Shown here: positions 18,270 to 29,103 of the stretch, piece after piece
Layout of the letters: each line of letters starts with the position of its first letter
How positions within the stretch are numbered: the first letter of the stretch is position 1
DNA from: CAYXVJ01 sp964558445
GTDB lineage: Bacteria; Bacillota; Clostridia; Saccharofermentanales; Fastidiosipilaceae
NCBI GenBank assembly: GCA_964558445.1
Contig: CAZLEA010000002.1
Span: 1-64,000 of the forward strand
Direction: 5' to 3'
Length of the DNA: 64,000 nucleotides
Made by a program: the position numbers and the translations under genes
The notes under the pieces: model-generated
Told to the model about the DNA's origin: nothing
What the model saw: the letters and a program-made list of their open reading frames with translations, nothing else
Database searches by the model: none

Positions 18270-18297
18270 GCCGTTCGCGTTTGAACGATTGCAGGAT
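18261..18297. repeat. Inverted repeat overlapping the -35 element
   Basis: Nine-bp arms ATCCTGCAA (18261-18269) and TTGCAGGAT (18289-18297) with an inner GTTC/GAAC pair (18273-18276, 18283-18286). There is no U-tract on either side, and the position over the -35 fits an operator better than a terminator. Confidence 0.55.
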
Positions 18298-18347
18298 TCA
18301 CAAATATGACATATTCGTCTTCAGCGCATGAAGAGTTTCATCGAACG

Positions 18348-18381
18348 AACCCCGTGGTACCGACAGCGGTATCACGGGGTT
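18348..18381. repeat. Strong hairpin just after the cyclase gene
   Basis: Fifteen-base arms (18348-18362 and 18367-18381) with a 4-nt loop and one position that pairs only as G-U on the plus strand. It starts 15 nt beyond the cyclase stop codon. No U-tract follows, so it may be a Rho-type or processing site, or a stabilising 3' hairpin of the zwf-cyclase mRNA. Confidence 0.55.
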
Positions 18382-18395
18382 CATCTACGTGCGAA

Positions 18396-19016
18396 TTACT
18401 CTTCGAGTAGCACAGCTCGAACGGGCGAGGCCTCCGCGCCTGTAATCCGAAGCGGCAGTGCCGAGAGGAAGTACGTCCCGGCCGAGACTTCTGCGAGGCG
18501 GATATCCTCGATAATCGCAACACCGTTGCCCAGCAAGATGTTATGCGTATCGTGATTCGGCTTGTCGCGCTCGATACTCATCGCATCGAGGCCGACGGTC
18601 TTGATGCCCAGATCCACGAGATGTTGTGCAGCATCCTCTTCCAGGTAGACGAAGCCGAAGTTATAGTGATCCTCGAAGCTGTTCTTGGTCTTGAAGAGTA
18701 CGATGCGCTTAGGGTCGAAACTCAGGTCTCGAATATCGTCCAAACGAATCGCTTCATCTACGTGGCTTAGATCGAAGACCTCTGCGGGGCCGATGAAGTG
18801 GTTCAGATCGAGGCTGTCTAGGTCGCCGCCGTCTCGTACCATGTGCTTGGGCGCATCCACGTGTGTGCCGGTATGTAGGTTCGTCTTCATCTCGGACTCG
18901 TGTACTCGGTTATCCTCGTAGACCGATAGTGTCTTCAGATGGAAGTGCTTGGACTCGTAGTTCTTGTATACGGCCATGTCTGCATTCAGCGGTCTGGAAA
19001 TATCGATGATTCTCAT
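18396..19016 (-). CDS. Cyclase family metal hydrolase (kynurenine formamidase-like)
   Basis: 206-residue member of the cyclase/KynB family of Mn/Zn amidohydrolases. The metal-binding signature HTGTHVDAPKH is intact, followed by the usual GLDAMSIE and downstream histidine (HDTHNILL). The family includes kynurenine formamidase and isatin hydrolase; no tryptophan-degradation genes are nearby, so the substrate is unknown. SD GAGGAGG is 10 nt from the ATG. It begins 21 nt after zwf and is probably co-transcribed with it. Confidence 0.82.
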   Translation of the reverse strand: MRIIDISRPLNADMAVYKNYESKHFHLKTLSVYEDNRVHESEMKTNLHTGTHVDAPKHMVRDGGDLDSLDLNHFIGPAEVFDLSHVDEAIRLDDIRDLSFDPKRIVLFKTKNSFEDHYNFGFVYLEEDAAQHLVDLGIKTVGLDAMSIERDKPNHDTHNILLGNGVAIIEDIRLAEVSAGTYFLSALPLRITGAEASPVRAVLLEE

Positions 19017-19037
19017 TTATAGAAATCCTCCTCTAAA

Positions 19038-20537
19038 TTATGGTCTTAAGTCATTCTCGTTGCCGAATCCGTTCTTGAATCCGTCACCGACCAGATCGTA
19101 TACCCACTTGCGGCCGTCCTTGGCGAGGAAGTCCTCTGCTGCCTCGGGTCCGAAGCTGCCGACTTCATAGGGGTAGAGCTCACCGTCAAACGCCTTGTAG
19201 GCATCTAGCAGACGGTTGGCAAACTCCCAGCTCGCTTCGATCTGGTCCCAGCGAGAGAAGAGCGTGTGGTCGCCGTCGAAACAGGCGGCCAAGAGGCGCT
19301 CGTAGGCCTCCGGTGTGTTCTGATAGTTCTCAAGGTTGCAACTCTGGCAGTAGTCCATGTGGACCTCGCTCAAGATCTGCTCGCTACCCGGCTTCTTGAC
19401 ATTGAAGCGTAGGAAGATACCCTCATCCGGCTGGATCTTGATCACCAGGACGTTCGCCGGGCTATCCAGATCCGTCTGGCGGAAGTTGATGATAATCTCC
19501 GTGTCCCGCTTGTGAAGCTTCTTGCCCGTACGGATATAGAAGGGCACATCTAGCCAGCGCGGCGTATCGACATAGACACTTAGCGCCGCATAGGTCGCGG
19601 TCTTGCTCTCCTTGTCGACACGCGGTTCGTCTCGGTAGCCTTCGTACTGACCGAGGACCATGTGGTCGAGCGCATCCACCCCATTGATCGGTCTAAGAGA
19701 CTTCAACACCTCAAGCTGTGCCTCGTGCAGCGCTTCTGGCGTATCCTCTCGGGGCTGCTCGAGCGCAAGTACGGAGAGCACTTGAAACAAGTGGTTCTGG
19801 ACCATATCGCGAAAGGCACCGCTGTTGTCGTAGTAGGCACCTCTGGTCTCGACGCCGACGGTCTCGAAGGCGTTGATCTGGACGTTGTCGATGAAGTGTC
19901 GGTTCCAAATCCCCGAGAAGATCGCGTTGGTGAAGCGGACGGTGAGGATGTTTCTGATCATCTCTTTGCCAAGATAGTGGTCGATATGGAAGATATTCTC
20001 GTTGCCGTATGTCTCCTCCAGAACCTCGTTGTGCAACCTGGCGTTCCTCAGATTATCGCCGAACGGCTTCTCCAGTATCATGCGGCTGCCGGGGCGGTTT
20101 AGCTTCGCGTAGGCCACACCACGGGTAATGGTGTCAAAGGACTCGGGCGCCACCGCATAGTAGAACACACGCTGGTGCCCGGGGAAGGTATCGCCCAGGT
20201 AGGTCTCGAGGTCGTCATAGTTGCTAAGCTTGGCGAAATCCATGCGGAAATAGTGAATCCGTTTGCGAAACGTCTTGTAGGTCTCCTCCGAGAACTTGAC
20301 GCGTGTGTGCTCGCGAACCCAGTCCTCCGCCTGGTCCCTGTAGCCGTTCACTCCCAGATCCCTGCGGCCGATCGGTATGATCTCGAACTCACGATCGAGG
20401 CTACCGAGGCTATAATGGTTGTACATCGCCGGAAGCAACTTGCGGAAGGTGAGGTCACCACTACCACCGAATAAGACGAGCGCGATCGGTTTCTTCTTCT
20501 GGTTATTCGATTGATTCTCTGTGTGCATCTGCGGCAT
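19038..20537 (-). CDS. zwf: Glucose-6-phosphate 1-dehydrogenase
   Basis: First step of the oxidative pentose phosphate pathway, producing NADPH and 6-phosphogluconolactone. The coenzyme motif FGGSGDLTFRKLLPAMY and the active-site signature IDHYLGKEM are both present, and the length of 499 residues is normal. ATG 20537 follows AAGGAGGGAGCAAG, so the ATG at 20564 is rejected. No pgl or gnd gene is adjacent; the downstream partner is the cyclase-family hydrolase. Divergent from the CPBP protease gene, sharing a 150-nt intergenic region. Confidence 0.95.
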   Translation of the reverse strand: MPQMHTENQSNNQKKKPIALVLFGGSGDLTFRKLLPAMYNHYSLGSLDREFEIIPIGRRDLGVNGYRDQAEDWVREHTRVKFSEETYKTFRKRIHYFRMDFAKLSNYDDLETYLGDTFPGHQRVFYYAVAPESFDTITRGVAYAKLNRPGSRMILEKPFGDNLRNARLHNEVLEETYGNENIFHIDHYLGKEMIRNILTVRFTNAIFSGIWNRHFIDNVQINAFETVGVETRGAYYDNSGAFRDMVQNHLFQVLSVLALEQPREDTPEALHEAQLEVLKSLRPINGVDALDHMVLGQYEGYRDEPRVDKESKTATYAALSVYVDTPRWLDVPFYIRTGKKLHKRDTEIIINFRQTDLDSPANVLVIKIQPDEGIFLRFNVKKPGSEQILSEVHMDYCQSCNLENYQNTPEAYERLLAACFDGDHTLFSRWDQIEASWEFANRLLDAYKAFDGELYPYEVGSFGPEAAEDFLAKDGRKWVYDLVGDGFKNGFGNENDLRP

Positions 20538-20643
20538 CTTGCTCCCTCCTTGGCGACCTTGCATAGCTTCGCACGATACGCCATCTAAATCAGGATACCA
20601 TCGATTGGGTTTGAGGCTGGGATATTTTGTACTTGAAATTCGG

Positions 20644-20649
20644 TATAAT
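20644..20649 (+). promoter_or_regulatory. -10 element of the CPBP protease gene
   Basis: Perfect TATAAT 38 nt before the start codon on the plus strand; the -35 is not clear. Confidence 0.35.
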
Positions 20650-20687
20650 CGAAGGAACGGATGCGAGATGGGAGCAATTAGGTAAGA

Positions 20688-22459
20688 ATGAAGGACAATA
20701 AGGACTTAAATGACATCTTCGGAGACGAGCTCTTCGGCGATGAACTTGGCCCAAGTGAGAGGCTTATAGATAAGAAGAACAGCGATGAGACGAGGGCTTC
20801 CGGTGGGGCCCCGGCGTCCCGTGAAGCCGTAGCCGAGAGCAGAGTACCCGGCGTGCGAGCGATTCGCCTGCCAAACCTCCAGCCCGAGGAGCCCATGACG
20901 GAGGATCCGCCCGCTCTGCGAATCGAAGCCCAAGAGGGCGCAAGCATCAGACCTACGATCTTGCCGCCCGGTGCAGAAACAAGCTCTGCCAAGCCGGATC
21001 CCGTGAGAACAGAAGGAGTACGTACGACGAAACCGCCAAGGGCGCATGTCGTGCGCTCCTCCTACCAAGCGAACCCGCTTCGCACAAGCGAGATCCAGGC
21101 GAAGAACAAGGAGATTCGTACCCCGCTTCCCCGAGTCGATGAGATCTTACCGAAGGCGCAGGCGAAGCAGACAGTCGAAACAGCTGCCCGGCCAACGAAG
21201 CAGGAACGACGNNNNNNNNNNNNNNNNNNNNNNNNNNNNNNNNNNNNNNNNNNNNNNNNNNNNNNNNNNNNNNNNNNNNNNNNNNNNNNNNNNNNNNNNN
21301 NNNNNNNNNNNCGCAGGCGAAGCAGACAGTCGAAACAGCTGCCCGGCCAACGAAGCAGGAACGACGGAAGCCTGGCCTACCTGCGCGGCTCAGACAACTT
21401 GCGGCACCGGAGCGTACGGCTCTAGATTTCTTCAATCGGCGCTTGGCAGGTCTCCTGCTACTGATCTCTGCCGTGCTAGAGATTGGCCTGCTCCTAACAT
21501 GGCTTGCTCTCCCCGACGGCTTCTTCGGTCTGGAGAAGTACGGCTTCTCGGGACACATCGTCGCAACCGCATTGACGCAGTTGCTGCTTGTTTTACTCCC
21601 ATCCGTTGCTATATTGAAGGGATTTCGTATACCGGCCAAGGACGTGGTTGGCTCCGGCGAGATGAGCTTCTCACTAGGCCTACTCTCCTTCATCATCGGT
21701 ATCCCGGCGGGACTTGCTCTGCATGCGCTAAACAACATCTTGATCTATGCGCTGACAAGCCTCGACGTCTTCATCCCCGACAAGACGCTGCCCGGCCTCG
21801 TCATGCCGGATGATGGCCTCGCGTGGCCGCTCCTCATCATCGTGACGGTACTGGCACCGGCTGTATTCGAGGAGCTGATGTTTCGCGGCATCATACTGCC
21901 GCAGATGGCGAAGTCCAAGTACCTAGGCAGCTCGCTGGTGTTGTCGGCCCTTGGTTTTGCCCTATTTCATGACGATCCGATGTTCTGGCTCGCGCCCCTC
22001 GGTGCGGGACTGATCCTCGGCTTCCTGCGTCTGAAGTCCGATACGCTCTTCTCGCCTATGCTCTCGCATGCCGCGATGAACCTGTCGATTCTCTTCATCT
22101 CGCCGCTGCTTCCAAGCTTCACCTCGCGCCTGATTCTCTCGCTTGGTCGTGACAGCACCGGGATCTTCTACGCGAACCTCATCATATCGCTCGTGATGGG
22201 CCTCCTCCTCATCCCCCTCCTGATTCGCTTCAACACCATGTCCGCTCCGCCGGTCGACTTATTCGGTGAGGACGGCCAGCTGATCGGTGAGCAGAGCAGA
22301 AGACGCGTCTTCTTCGTCAAGAAGGAGGAGACGCCGACCGATTACAGCCGCATCTTGGAACAGCAGAAGGCGCTGAATCCATACTTCGACGTCTTCTTCT
22401 GGCTTGGCTGCCTCGCCCTGCTCCTCTATCTGCTCAGCGCCTACTTCATCCGCGTCTAG
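20688..22459 (+). CDS. CPBP intramembrane metalloprotease with long charged N-terminal region (split by false gap)
   Basis: Multi-pass membrane protease of the CPBP (Abi/CaaX-like) family. The family motifs are EELMFRG, FHDDPMFW and SHAAMNL, which supply the glutamates and histidines of the active site. The gene appears broken by 100 N, but 55 identical bases flank the gap; removing N plus one copy (155 nt) joins the two parts in one frame and gives 538 residues with no stop. The first 240 or so residues are hydrophilic, rich in Glu, Arg, Pro and Ala and probably disordered and cytoplasmic; the remainder holds about eight hydrophobic helices. Substrate and role unknown. SD is weak (TTAGGTAAGA). 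Confidence 0.85.
21157..21211 (+). repeat. 55-bp scaffold overlap, left copy
   Basis: Identical to 21312-21366 on the other side of the N run. The length equals a common de Bruijn k-mer, so this is an unmerged contig overlap rather than a biological repeat. Confidence 0.95.
21212..21311. other. Artefactual assembly gap (100 N)
   Basis: Placed between two identical 55-bp contig ends. Collapsing it restores the CPBP protease reading frame. Confidence 0.93.
21312..21366 (+). repeat. 55-bp scaffold overlap, right copy
   Basis: Second copy of the sequence at 21157-21211. Confidence 0.95.
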
Positions 22460-22492
22460 GAACTCGAGTTACAAACGAATACGAATACACAA

Positions 22493-22527
22493 ATGCCGGG
22501 TCTATAGCTTAGCCATAGATCCGGCAT
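22493..22527. terminator. Bidirectional terminator between CPBP protease and mltG
   Basis: Thirteen-bp arms ATGCCGGGTCTAT/ATAGATCCGGCAT with a 9-nt loop and one G-U-type position, between two convergent genes. T-rich sequence follows on both strands (GTTTCGTGCTT on plus, TTTGTGTATT on minus). Confidence 0.75.
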
Positions 22528-22552
22528 GTTTCGTGCTTGATTCTTGAGCGGT

Positions 22553-23794
22553 TTAGTCCTCGATGCCCTCTTGGAGCGGTACGAGATATGTCTCGATGTT
22601 TCTGAGATGTTCCTCGTATGTATCGGCAAAGGCATTGGTGCCATCACCCTTCGCAGCAAAATAGTAGATATTGCGGAAGTCCACATCGGGGTAGAGTGCA
22701 GCGCGAATCGCTGTCTCGGACGGCGAGCAGATCGGTCCGGGTGGCAGATCGCCTGAGATATACGTATTGTAGTGGCTGATCATCTGGAGGTCTTCTGCCT
22801 GGACGATGAAGATCGGCTCCTTACCCTGCTTGATTCTGAGGTAGTTGACCGTCGCACAAGATTGGAGCAGGTCACCGTTGGCCAGGCGGTTATGGAAGAC
22901 GCGCGAGACCTTGGCCATATCATCGTAGTTACCGCTCTCCTGCTGGATGACGGACGCGAGGATGATGATATCGTCCATACTCATCCCGAGCTCTGCGGCG
23001 CGCGTGTAGTACTCGTCCTTGAGCTTGCGCTCCGTATTGTCGAGGATTGTGCGCAGGATCTCTTCGACCGAGGTGTTCAGGTCAAACAGATAGGTATCCG
23101 GGAAGAGATAGCCCTGGAGGGCCCACTCACGCTCGGCAAGCGTCGGGTCGCTGTCCACAATCGCGGAGTCCATCGTAGGGATAGCGCGCACGAAGCTGTA
23201 GTCCGAGAAGATGGTCGGGTGCGACACGATCGCATCCATCTCTTCTTCGTCGAAGATGATATCGGCATCGAACAGACGCTTCTTGAAGTTCTCGTAGGTT
23301 AGGTCCTCTGGGAAGCGAACGGATACGGTGGCCGGATTCATCGTCAGCATGTACATGATCTCGTCATAGGCCATATCCTTGGTCACGAAGTGGGTACCGG
23401 AGCGATAGAGACCATCGAAGCCGTTGAACTTCGAGAGCATCTTGAACATCGTGCTGCTCTCGATGACACCCAGATCTTCCAGGCGCTCTGCTATATCGGA
23501 CGGCGTATCGCCCAGAGCGATATAGACCATGACGGCGCCCGGCGTATCTGCCGTGACGAGTATGTCTTGTGGGTCCGGTTCGTCTCGATCGAGCTCCTCC
23601 GGCGTCGCTGTCGCCGGATCCGGCGTGGGCGTCGGATTGGCCTTGGCCTCGACGGCGGCATCATAGCGGGCGAAACGCTCGTTCTGGTTCAAGATATATT
23701 GGTAGCCGATGATCAAGCCGCCGCCTAGCGCCACCACGATGATGACGATGACGGACAAGATGGTCAGGGCACGGGCAAGTTTAGGTGATAACAT
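22553..23794 (-). CDS. mltG: Endolytic murein transglycosylase MltG
   Basis: Membrane-bound lytic transglycosylase (YceG family) that cuts nascent glycan strands and sets their length. A single transmembrane helix at about residues 10-32 is followed by a TP-rich linker, a LysM-like subdomain (GDTPSDIAERL) and the catalytic region with LFPDTY and ASVIQQESG, where Glu286 is the likely catalytic residue, then VSRVFHNRL. The 413-residue length is normal for Bacillota. SD is TAGGAG. It lies 107 nt after typA, with a TATAAT at 23865-23870 on the minus strand and a hairpin in the leader. Confidence 0.92.
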   Translation of the reverse strand: MLSPKLARALTILSVIVIIVVALGGGLIIGYQYILNQNERFARYDAAVEAKANPTPTPDPATATPEELDRDEPDPQDILVTADTPGAVMVYIALGDTPSDIAERLEDLGVIESSTMFKMLSKFNGFDGLYRSGTHFVTKDMAYDEIMYMLTMNPATVSVRFPEDLTYENFKKRLFDADIIFDEEEMDAIVSHPTIFSDYSFVRAIPTMDSAIVDSDPTLAEREWALQGYLFPDTYLFDLNTSVEEILRTILDNTERKLKDEYYTRAAELGMSMDDIIILASVIQQESGNYDDMAKVSRVFHNRLANGDLLQSCATVNYLRIKQGKEPIFIVQAEDLQMISHYNTYISGDLPPGPICSPSETAIRAALYPDVDFRNIYYFAAKGDGTNAFADTYEEHLRNIETYLVPLQEGIED

Positions 23795-23819
23795 GACTGT
23801 CTCCTACTTGTTTCGTACT

Positions 23820-23852
23820 GACCGCCGCGGTTTGCGATACAAACGGGCGGTC
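23820..23852 (-). promoter_or_regulatory. Hairpin in the typA-mltG intergenic region
   Basis: Arms GACCGCC/GGCGGTC with inner GTTTG/CAAAC pairing. It lies after the typA stop and downstream of a TATAAT (23865-23870, minus strand), so it is either a U-less terminator of typA or a 5' leader structure of mltG. Confidence 0.35.
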
Positions 23853-23901
23853 CAAACTACAACAATTATAACACGGAGCCATGGCTGCGTTACTTCGGAA
23901 A

Positions 23902-25785
<1,884 letters not shown>

Positions 25786-25794
25786 GTAAATTCC

Positions 25795-27129
25795 TTATAG
25801 TTTGTCGTTCTTGTCCTTGTTACGGAAGGTCAAACGGATGGGTGTACCCTCGAAACCGAAGGCACGTCTGATTTCGTTCTCCAAATAGCGGTCGTAGCTG
25901 AAGTGGATCAAGTCTGTACTGTTGACGAAGAGCACGAACTCCGGCGGCTGCACGGCCACCTGGGTCGCATAGCTGATCTTGAGGCGTCTACCCTTGTACT
26001 GCGGGGCGGGATGCATCGCGGTCACTTCGCCGATCAAATCGTTGAACACACCGGTCTTGATCCGTCTGGTCGACTGCTCGTAGACACTGTCGATCATGGG
26101 CAGGATGCGCTCGGTTCGCTGGCCGTTCAGAGCCGAGATGAAGACGATCGGCGCATAGCTCATGAAGATCAGTTTCTCTCGCACCACGCGGGTGTAATCC
26201 GCCATGGTATTCGTATCCTTGTCTTGGATGAGGTCCCACTTGTTGATGATGATGATCACCGCCTTGCCGTTTCGGTTGGCAAGTCCTGCGATCTTCGTAT
26301 CTTGTTCCGTGACGCCGTCCACGGCATCGATCATCAAGAGACAGACGTCCGAGCGCTCGATTGCGGCAATCGCGCGGATGATGCTGTAGCGTTCGATCGC
26401 ATCATCGATGCGGCTCTTGCGCCTCATACCCGCCGTATCGACGAAGACATACTTCTGCTTATCTGTTCGAATCGTGGTATTGATCGGATCGCGAGTCGTC
26501 CCTGCGACGTCGGAGACGATCGCTCGCTCCTCGCCCGCAAGCAGGTTTAGGAGGGAGGACTTACCCGCATTCGGCTTACCGACGATGGCAACCGAGATCG
26601 ACTCTTCTTCTTCTACTTCTTCTGCCGTATCGGGCAGAACCTCGACCAAGCGATCCAAGAGGTCACCGATGCCAAGGCCGTGCACGGCCGATACGGAGTG
26701 CAGCTCCGAGAAGCCCAGGCGGTAGAATTCGTAGATGTCCGCGGGAGGTTGACCCGGGTTATCGACCTTGTTGACGACGAGCAGTACGGGCTTGCCGGAC
26801 TTGCGAAGCATCGTTGCGATATCGAGATCCGAGGCGTGCAGCCCGGTCTTCATATCGACAACGAAGAGGATCGCATCACAGGTGTCGATCGCCACTTCGG
26901 CTTGCATGCGCATATGCTGCAGCAAGTCATCGTTACTCTCGGGCTCGATACCGCCGGTATCGATCATGGTCATGCGATGATTGAGCCAATCGATGTCGGT
27001 ATAGAGTCGATCTCTCGTCACGCCCGGCGTGTCATCGATGATCGAGATGCGCCTTCCCGCGAGGAAATTAAAAAAGGTCGATTTCCCAACATTGGGGCGC
27101 CCGACTATAGCGACCAGTGCATGTTTCAT
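25795..27129 (-). CDS. der: Ribosome assembly GTPase Der (EngA)
   Basis: Double GTPase required for 50S subunit maturation. Two complete G domains are visible, VGRPNVGKST at the N-terminus and VGKPNAGKSS in the middle, each with its DTPG/DTAG and NKVD/NKWD motifs, followed by a KH-like C-terminal domain (residues about 355-444). The length of 444 is typical. AAGGAG is 10 nt from the ATG. Located between the rpmF terminator and typA. Confidence 0.96.
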   Translation of the reverse strand: MKHALVAIVGRPNVGKSTFFNFLAGRRISIIDDTPGVTRDRLYTDIDWLNHRMTMIDTGGIEPESNDDLLQHMRMQAEVAIDTCDAILFVVDMKTGLHASDLDIATMLRKSGKPVLLVVNKVDNPGQPPADIYEFYRLGFSELHSVSAVHGLGIGDLLDRLVEVLPDTAEEVEEEESISVAIVGKPNAGKSSLLNLLAGEERAIVSDVAGTTRDPINTTIRTDKQKYVFVDTAGMRRKSRIDDAIERYSIIRAIAAIERSDVCLLMIDAVDGVTEQDTKIAGLANRNGKAVIIIINKWDLIQDKDTNTMADYTRVVREKLIFMSYAPIVFISALNGQRTERILPMIDSVYEQSTRRIKTGVFNDLIGEVTAMHPAPQYKGRRLKISYATQVAVQPPEFVLFVNSTDLIHFSYDRYLENEIRRAFGFEGTPIRLTFRNKDKNDKL

Positions 27130-27171
27130 AGCTCCACTGCTCCTTCGTCCATCGTTCGTTTTTTACAGTTC

Positions 27172-27204
27172 AAAAAGCAGCGAGTTCGCAAACACCCGCT
27201 GCTT
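27172..27204 (-). terminator. Intrinsic terminator after rpmF
   Basis: Minus strand AAGCAGCG/CGCTGCTT stem closed by a 14-nt loop and followed by TTTTT-type sequence, 29 nt after the rpmF stop. Confidence 0.75.
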
Positions 27205-27232
27205 CGAAATAATCTCATTCGTAGAGAAACGT

Positions 27233-27418
27233 TTAATTCGCTTCCTTAACGCTGATAACCTGACGTCCGTTATAAGTTCCGCAAGACTTGCAAACCTTAT
27301 GTGACTGCATCAGCTGGTGACACCGAGGACACTCAACAAGAGTCGGGCCATCGAGCTTCCAGTTATTCCGATGACGGCGCGAACGCGCTTTCGACCATCT
27401 TCTTTTTGGTTCTGCCAT
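27233..27418 (-). CDS. rpmF: 50S ribosomal protein L32
   Basis: Small zinc-ribbon ribosomal protein of 61 residues. The sequence has the KRRWSKARSRRHR basic patch and two CxxC pairs (CPRCH and CKSCG), so this is the zinc-binding form. SD GGAGGTG is close to the ATG. It follows yceD by 38 nt, the conserved pairing in most bacteria. The usual next genes plsX and fabH are absent; a terminator and der follow instead. Confidence 0.96.
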   Translation of the reverse strand: MAEPKRRWSKARSRRHRNNWKLDGPTLVECPRCHQLMQSHKVCKSCGTYNGRQVISVKEAN

Positions 27419-27456
27419 AATACACCTCCATCATCCTGTAGTGCCGGAGACAGCCC

Positions 27457-28014
27457 TTACAGTAAATTTTGTAAATCGGCGAAGGGAGAATTGTTATCCC
27501 CATCTGCCTCGTCTTGACAGTCGCAACTGCCTTCGTTCAAATCTCGACCGCATGTGGCACATAGCCCCCTGCAATCTTCTCGGCAGAGCATCTGATAAGG
27601 CAGAGCCATAATCATTAGCTGTCCGATCGCTTCCGTAAGATCGATCGTATGGCCTCGGTAAGTGAAGTACACTTCGTCCGAGTCATCCGTATCCTCTTCT
27701 TCTATCTCGTAGCCGTAGCTTCGCTCGGGACGGGCAGGCCTCCAATCGGAAACGAACTGCTCATCTATATCGAACTCTAGCTCACGTGCAAGCTCAGTCA
27801 AGCATCGATCGCACAGTGCATGATACGGCACGGTTAAACGCGCGTCAAGCCTGAATGTTCCATGTTCGACATGTTGCAGTTGTCCGGTAAGAAGAAGTCT
27901 TCCCTCGAAACGGGTTTGTGGAATCACGCTCTCGAAACCGCTTGCGTCGGTCTCCCATGAGATCGGAATGACAGCTCCGGGCTCATGCCTCAAATTACTG
28001 ACATCAATCTTCAT
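27457..28014 (-). CDS. YceD family protein (DUF177)
   Basis: 185-residue YceD/DUF177 protein encoded upstream of rpmF, as in many genomes. Its role is thought to relate to 23S rRNA or L32 homeostasis, but is not firmly known. Seen here: four cysteines near the middle and C-terminus (CDRCLTEL, CREDCRGLCATCGRDL), an acidic region EIEEEDTDDSDE and a C-terminal SPFADLQNLL. It has its own good promoter and SD (GGAGG). Confidence 0.9.
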   Translation of the reverse strand: MKIDVSNLRHEPGAVIPISWETDASGFESVIPQTRFEGRLLLTGQLQHVEHGTFRLDARLTVPYHALCDRCLTELARELEFDIDEQFVSDWRPARPERSYGYEIEEEDTDDSDEVYFTYRGHTIDLTEAIGQLMIMALPYQMLCREDCRGLCATCGRDLNEGSCDCQDEADGDNNSPFADLQNLL

Positions 28015-28041
28015 CTACGCACCTCCACAGACACGTCAGAC

Positions 28042-28070
28042 ATTATGACGGATATAGGCCCTGAAGTCAA
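28042..28070 (-). promoter_or_regulatory. Promoter of yceD-rpmF
   Basis: Minus strand: TTGACT (28065-28070), 17-nt spacer, CATAAT (28042-28047), about 27 nt before the yceD start. Close match to sigma-A consensus. Confidence 0.7.
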
Positions 28071-28107
28071 GTAACAATATGCCCAAGGATGGCCGCGTTC
28101 AGGCCCC

Positions 28108-29088
28108 CTACTCCCCATCTTCTACCGTCTTGTCAGGCAGTTCGGCGAAGCGTTCGTATACCCGCTCCTTCCAGAGCAAGCGTAGGCTCTCAGGGAACAC
28201 GTCCAGATCTTGTCTGACCTGGTCCAGTGCCTCCTCGATCTTGTCGTCTGCTTCCAGTTGCTCCAGCCTCACGAGCAAGGCCTCTTCATATTGCAGCTGA
28301 ATCTGATCCTGCAGAGCCATGACCTCCGCATCCAGGCGGACATCCTCCGAAGCGCTGTCGATCGCATCGAGAGCGGCCGTGTAGGCTTCTTGGGCGCGCA
28401 GGTTCGACACGTTCTGAATCAAGGCCTGGCGCTCGTTACCATAGCGCTGACGGTCCACGCGAAGTGCGGCGAGCGCCAGTTCGTTGTCGCCCGGCAGCAT
28501 GTTTGCCGCATCGCCCAGAAGTTCGGCTGCCGCTGACAGATTCCCCTTGGTCTCGAGTGCTTCGACGCGCGTCATGACATCTTGTTTGTAAGCAGTTCGA
28601 ACATTTGCGTATTGTTGTCGAAGCGACGCGGTCGACACAGAGTACGGCCTCGCTTCCGAGAGTAGCATGAGCGCATCGGCCCAGCGCTCTTCCTTGACCG
28701 CCTGATTGGCCGACTTGACTAGCTCTTGCTCTTCTTCCGTTTCCTGCCACTGCCCCATGGCTGCCTGCAATACAGATTCGCTACCCAGGCCCATCTCTTC
28801 CATACCGACGAGGTAATCGTAGTAGAGCGAGCCCTCGAGCTTACCTGCCGTTACATCGCTCTGCAATTCCAGTATATGCGAGGCGAGGATGCGGCCTGCT
28901 TCTAGCTGCCTATCGGTAGATTGAGCAAACGATTCGCTTAGCGCCGCGGCCTTCGAGTACTCTCGTAGAGCCAAATAGTTCTTGTATTGATCCAGCTTCG
29001 ACAGCTTCTTGCAAGATGCAAGCGGCAAGAAGAAGAGCGACAGAACCAAGATCATAGCGATACTTCGCTTCTTATATCGATTGAACAT
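28108..29088 (-). CDS. Lipoprotein with TPR-like helical repeats, function unknown
   Basis: 326-residue predicted lipoprotein: basic N-terminus, hydrophobic core and lipobox LASC with Cys26. The mature part is almost entirely helical, with repeated patterns such as ALREYSKAAALSESF, WADALMLLSEARPYS and NLSAAAELLGDAANMLPGD that resemble tetratricopeptide repeats. No catalytic motif is recognised. It starts 15 nt after the 900-residue membrane protein gene, with SD GAGGAG, and is the last gene of a run from nrdR. A partnership with that membrane protein outside the membrane is likely by context. Confidence 0.75.
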   Translation of the reverse strand: MFNRYKKRSIAMILVLSLFFLPLASCKKLSKLDQYKNYLALREYSKAAALSESFAQSTDRQLEAGRILASHILELQSDVTAGKLEGSLYYDYLVGMEEMGLGSESVLQAAMGQWQETEEEQELVKSANQAVKEERWADALMLLSEARPYSVSTASLRQQYANVRTAYKQDVMTRVEALETKGNLSAAAELLGDAANMLPGDNELALAALRVDRQRYGNERQALIQNVSNLRAQEAYTAALDAIDSASEDVRLDAEVMALQDQIQLQYEEALLVRLEQLEADDKIEEALDQVRQDLDVFPESLRLLWKERVYERFAELPDKTVEDGE

Positions 29089-29103
29089 AGTCTTCTCCTC
29101 TCC

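Noticed and set aside
21157..21366. Direct 55-bp repeats as possible real duplication or recombination sites
   Set aside because: Same length at both N gaps, and collapse restores both genes, so they are contig overlaps.
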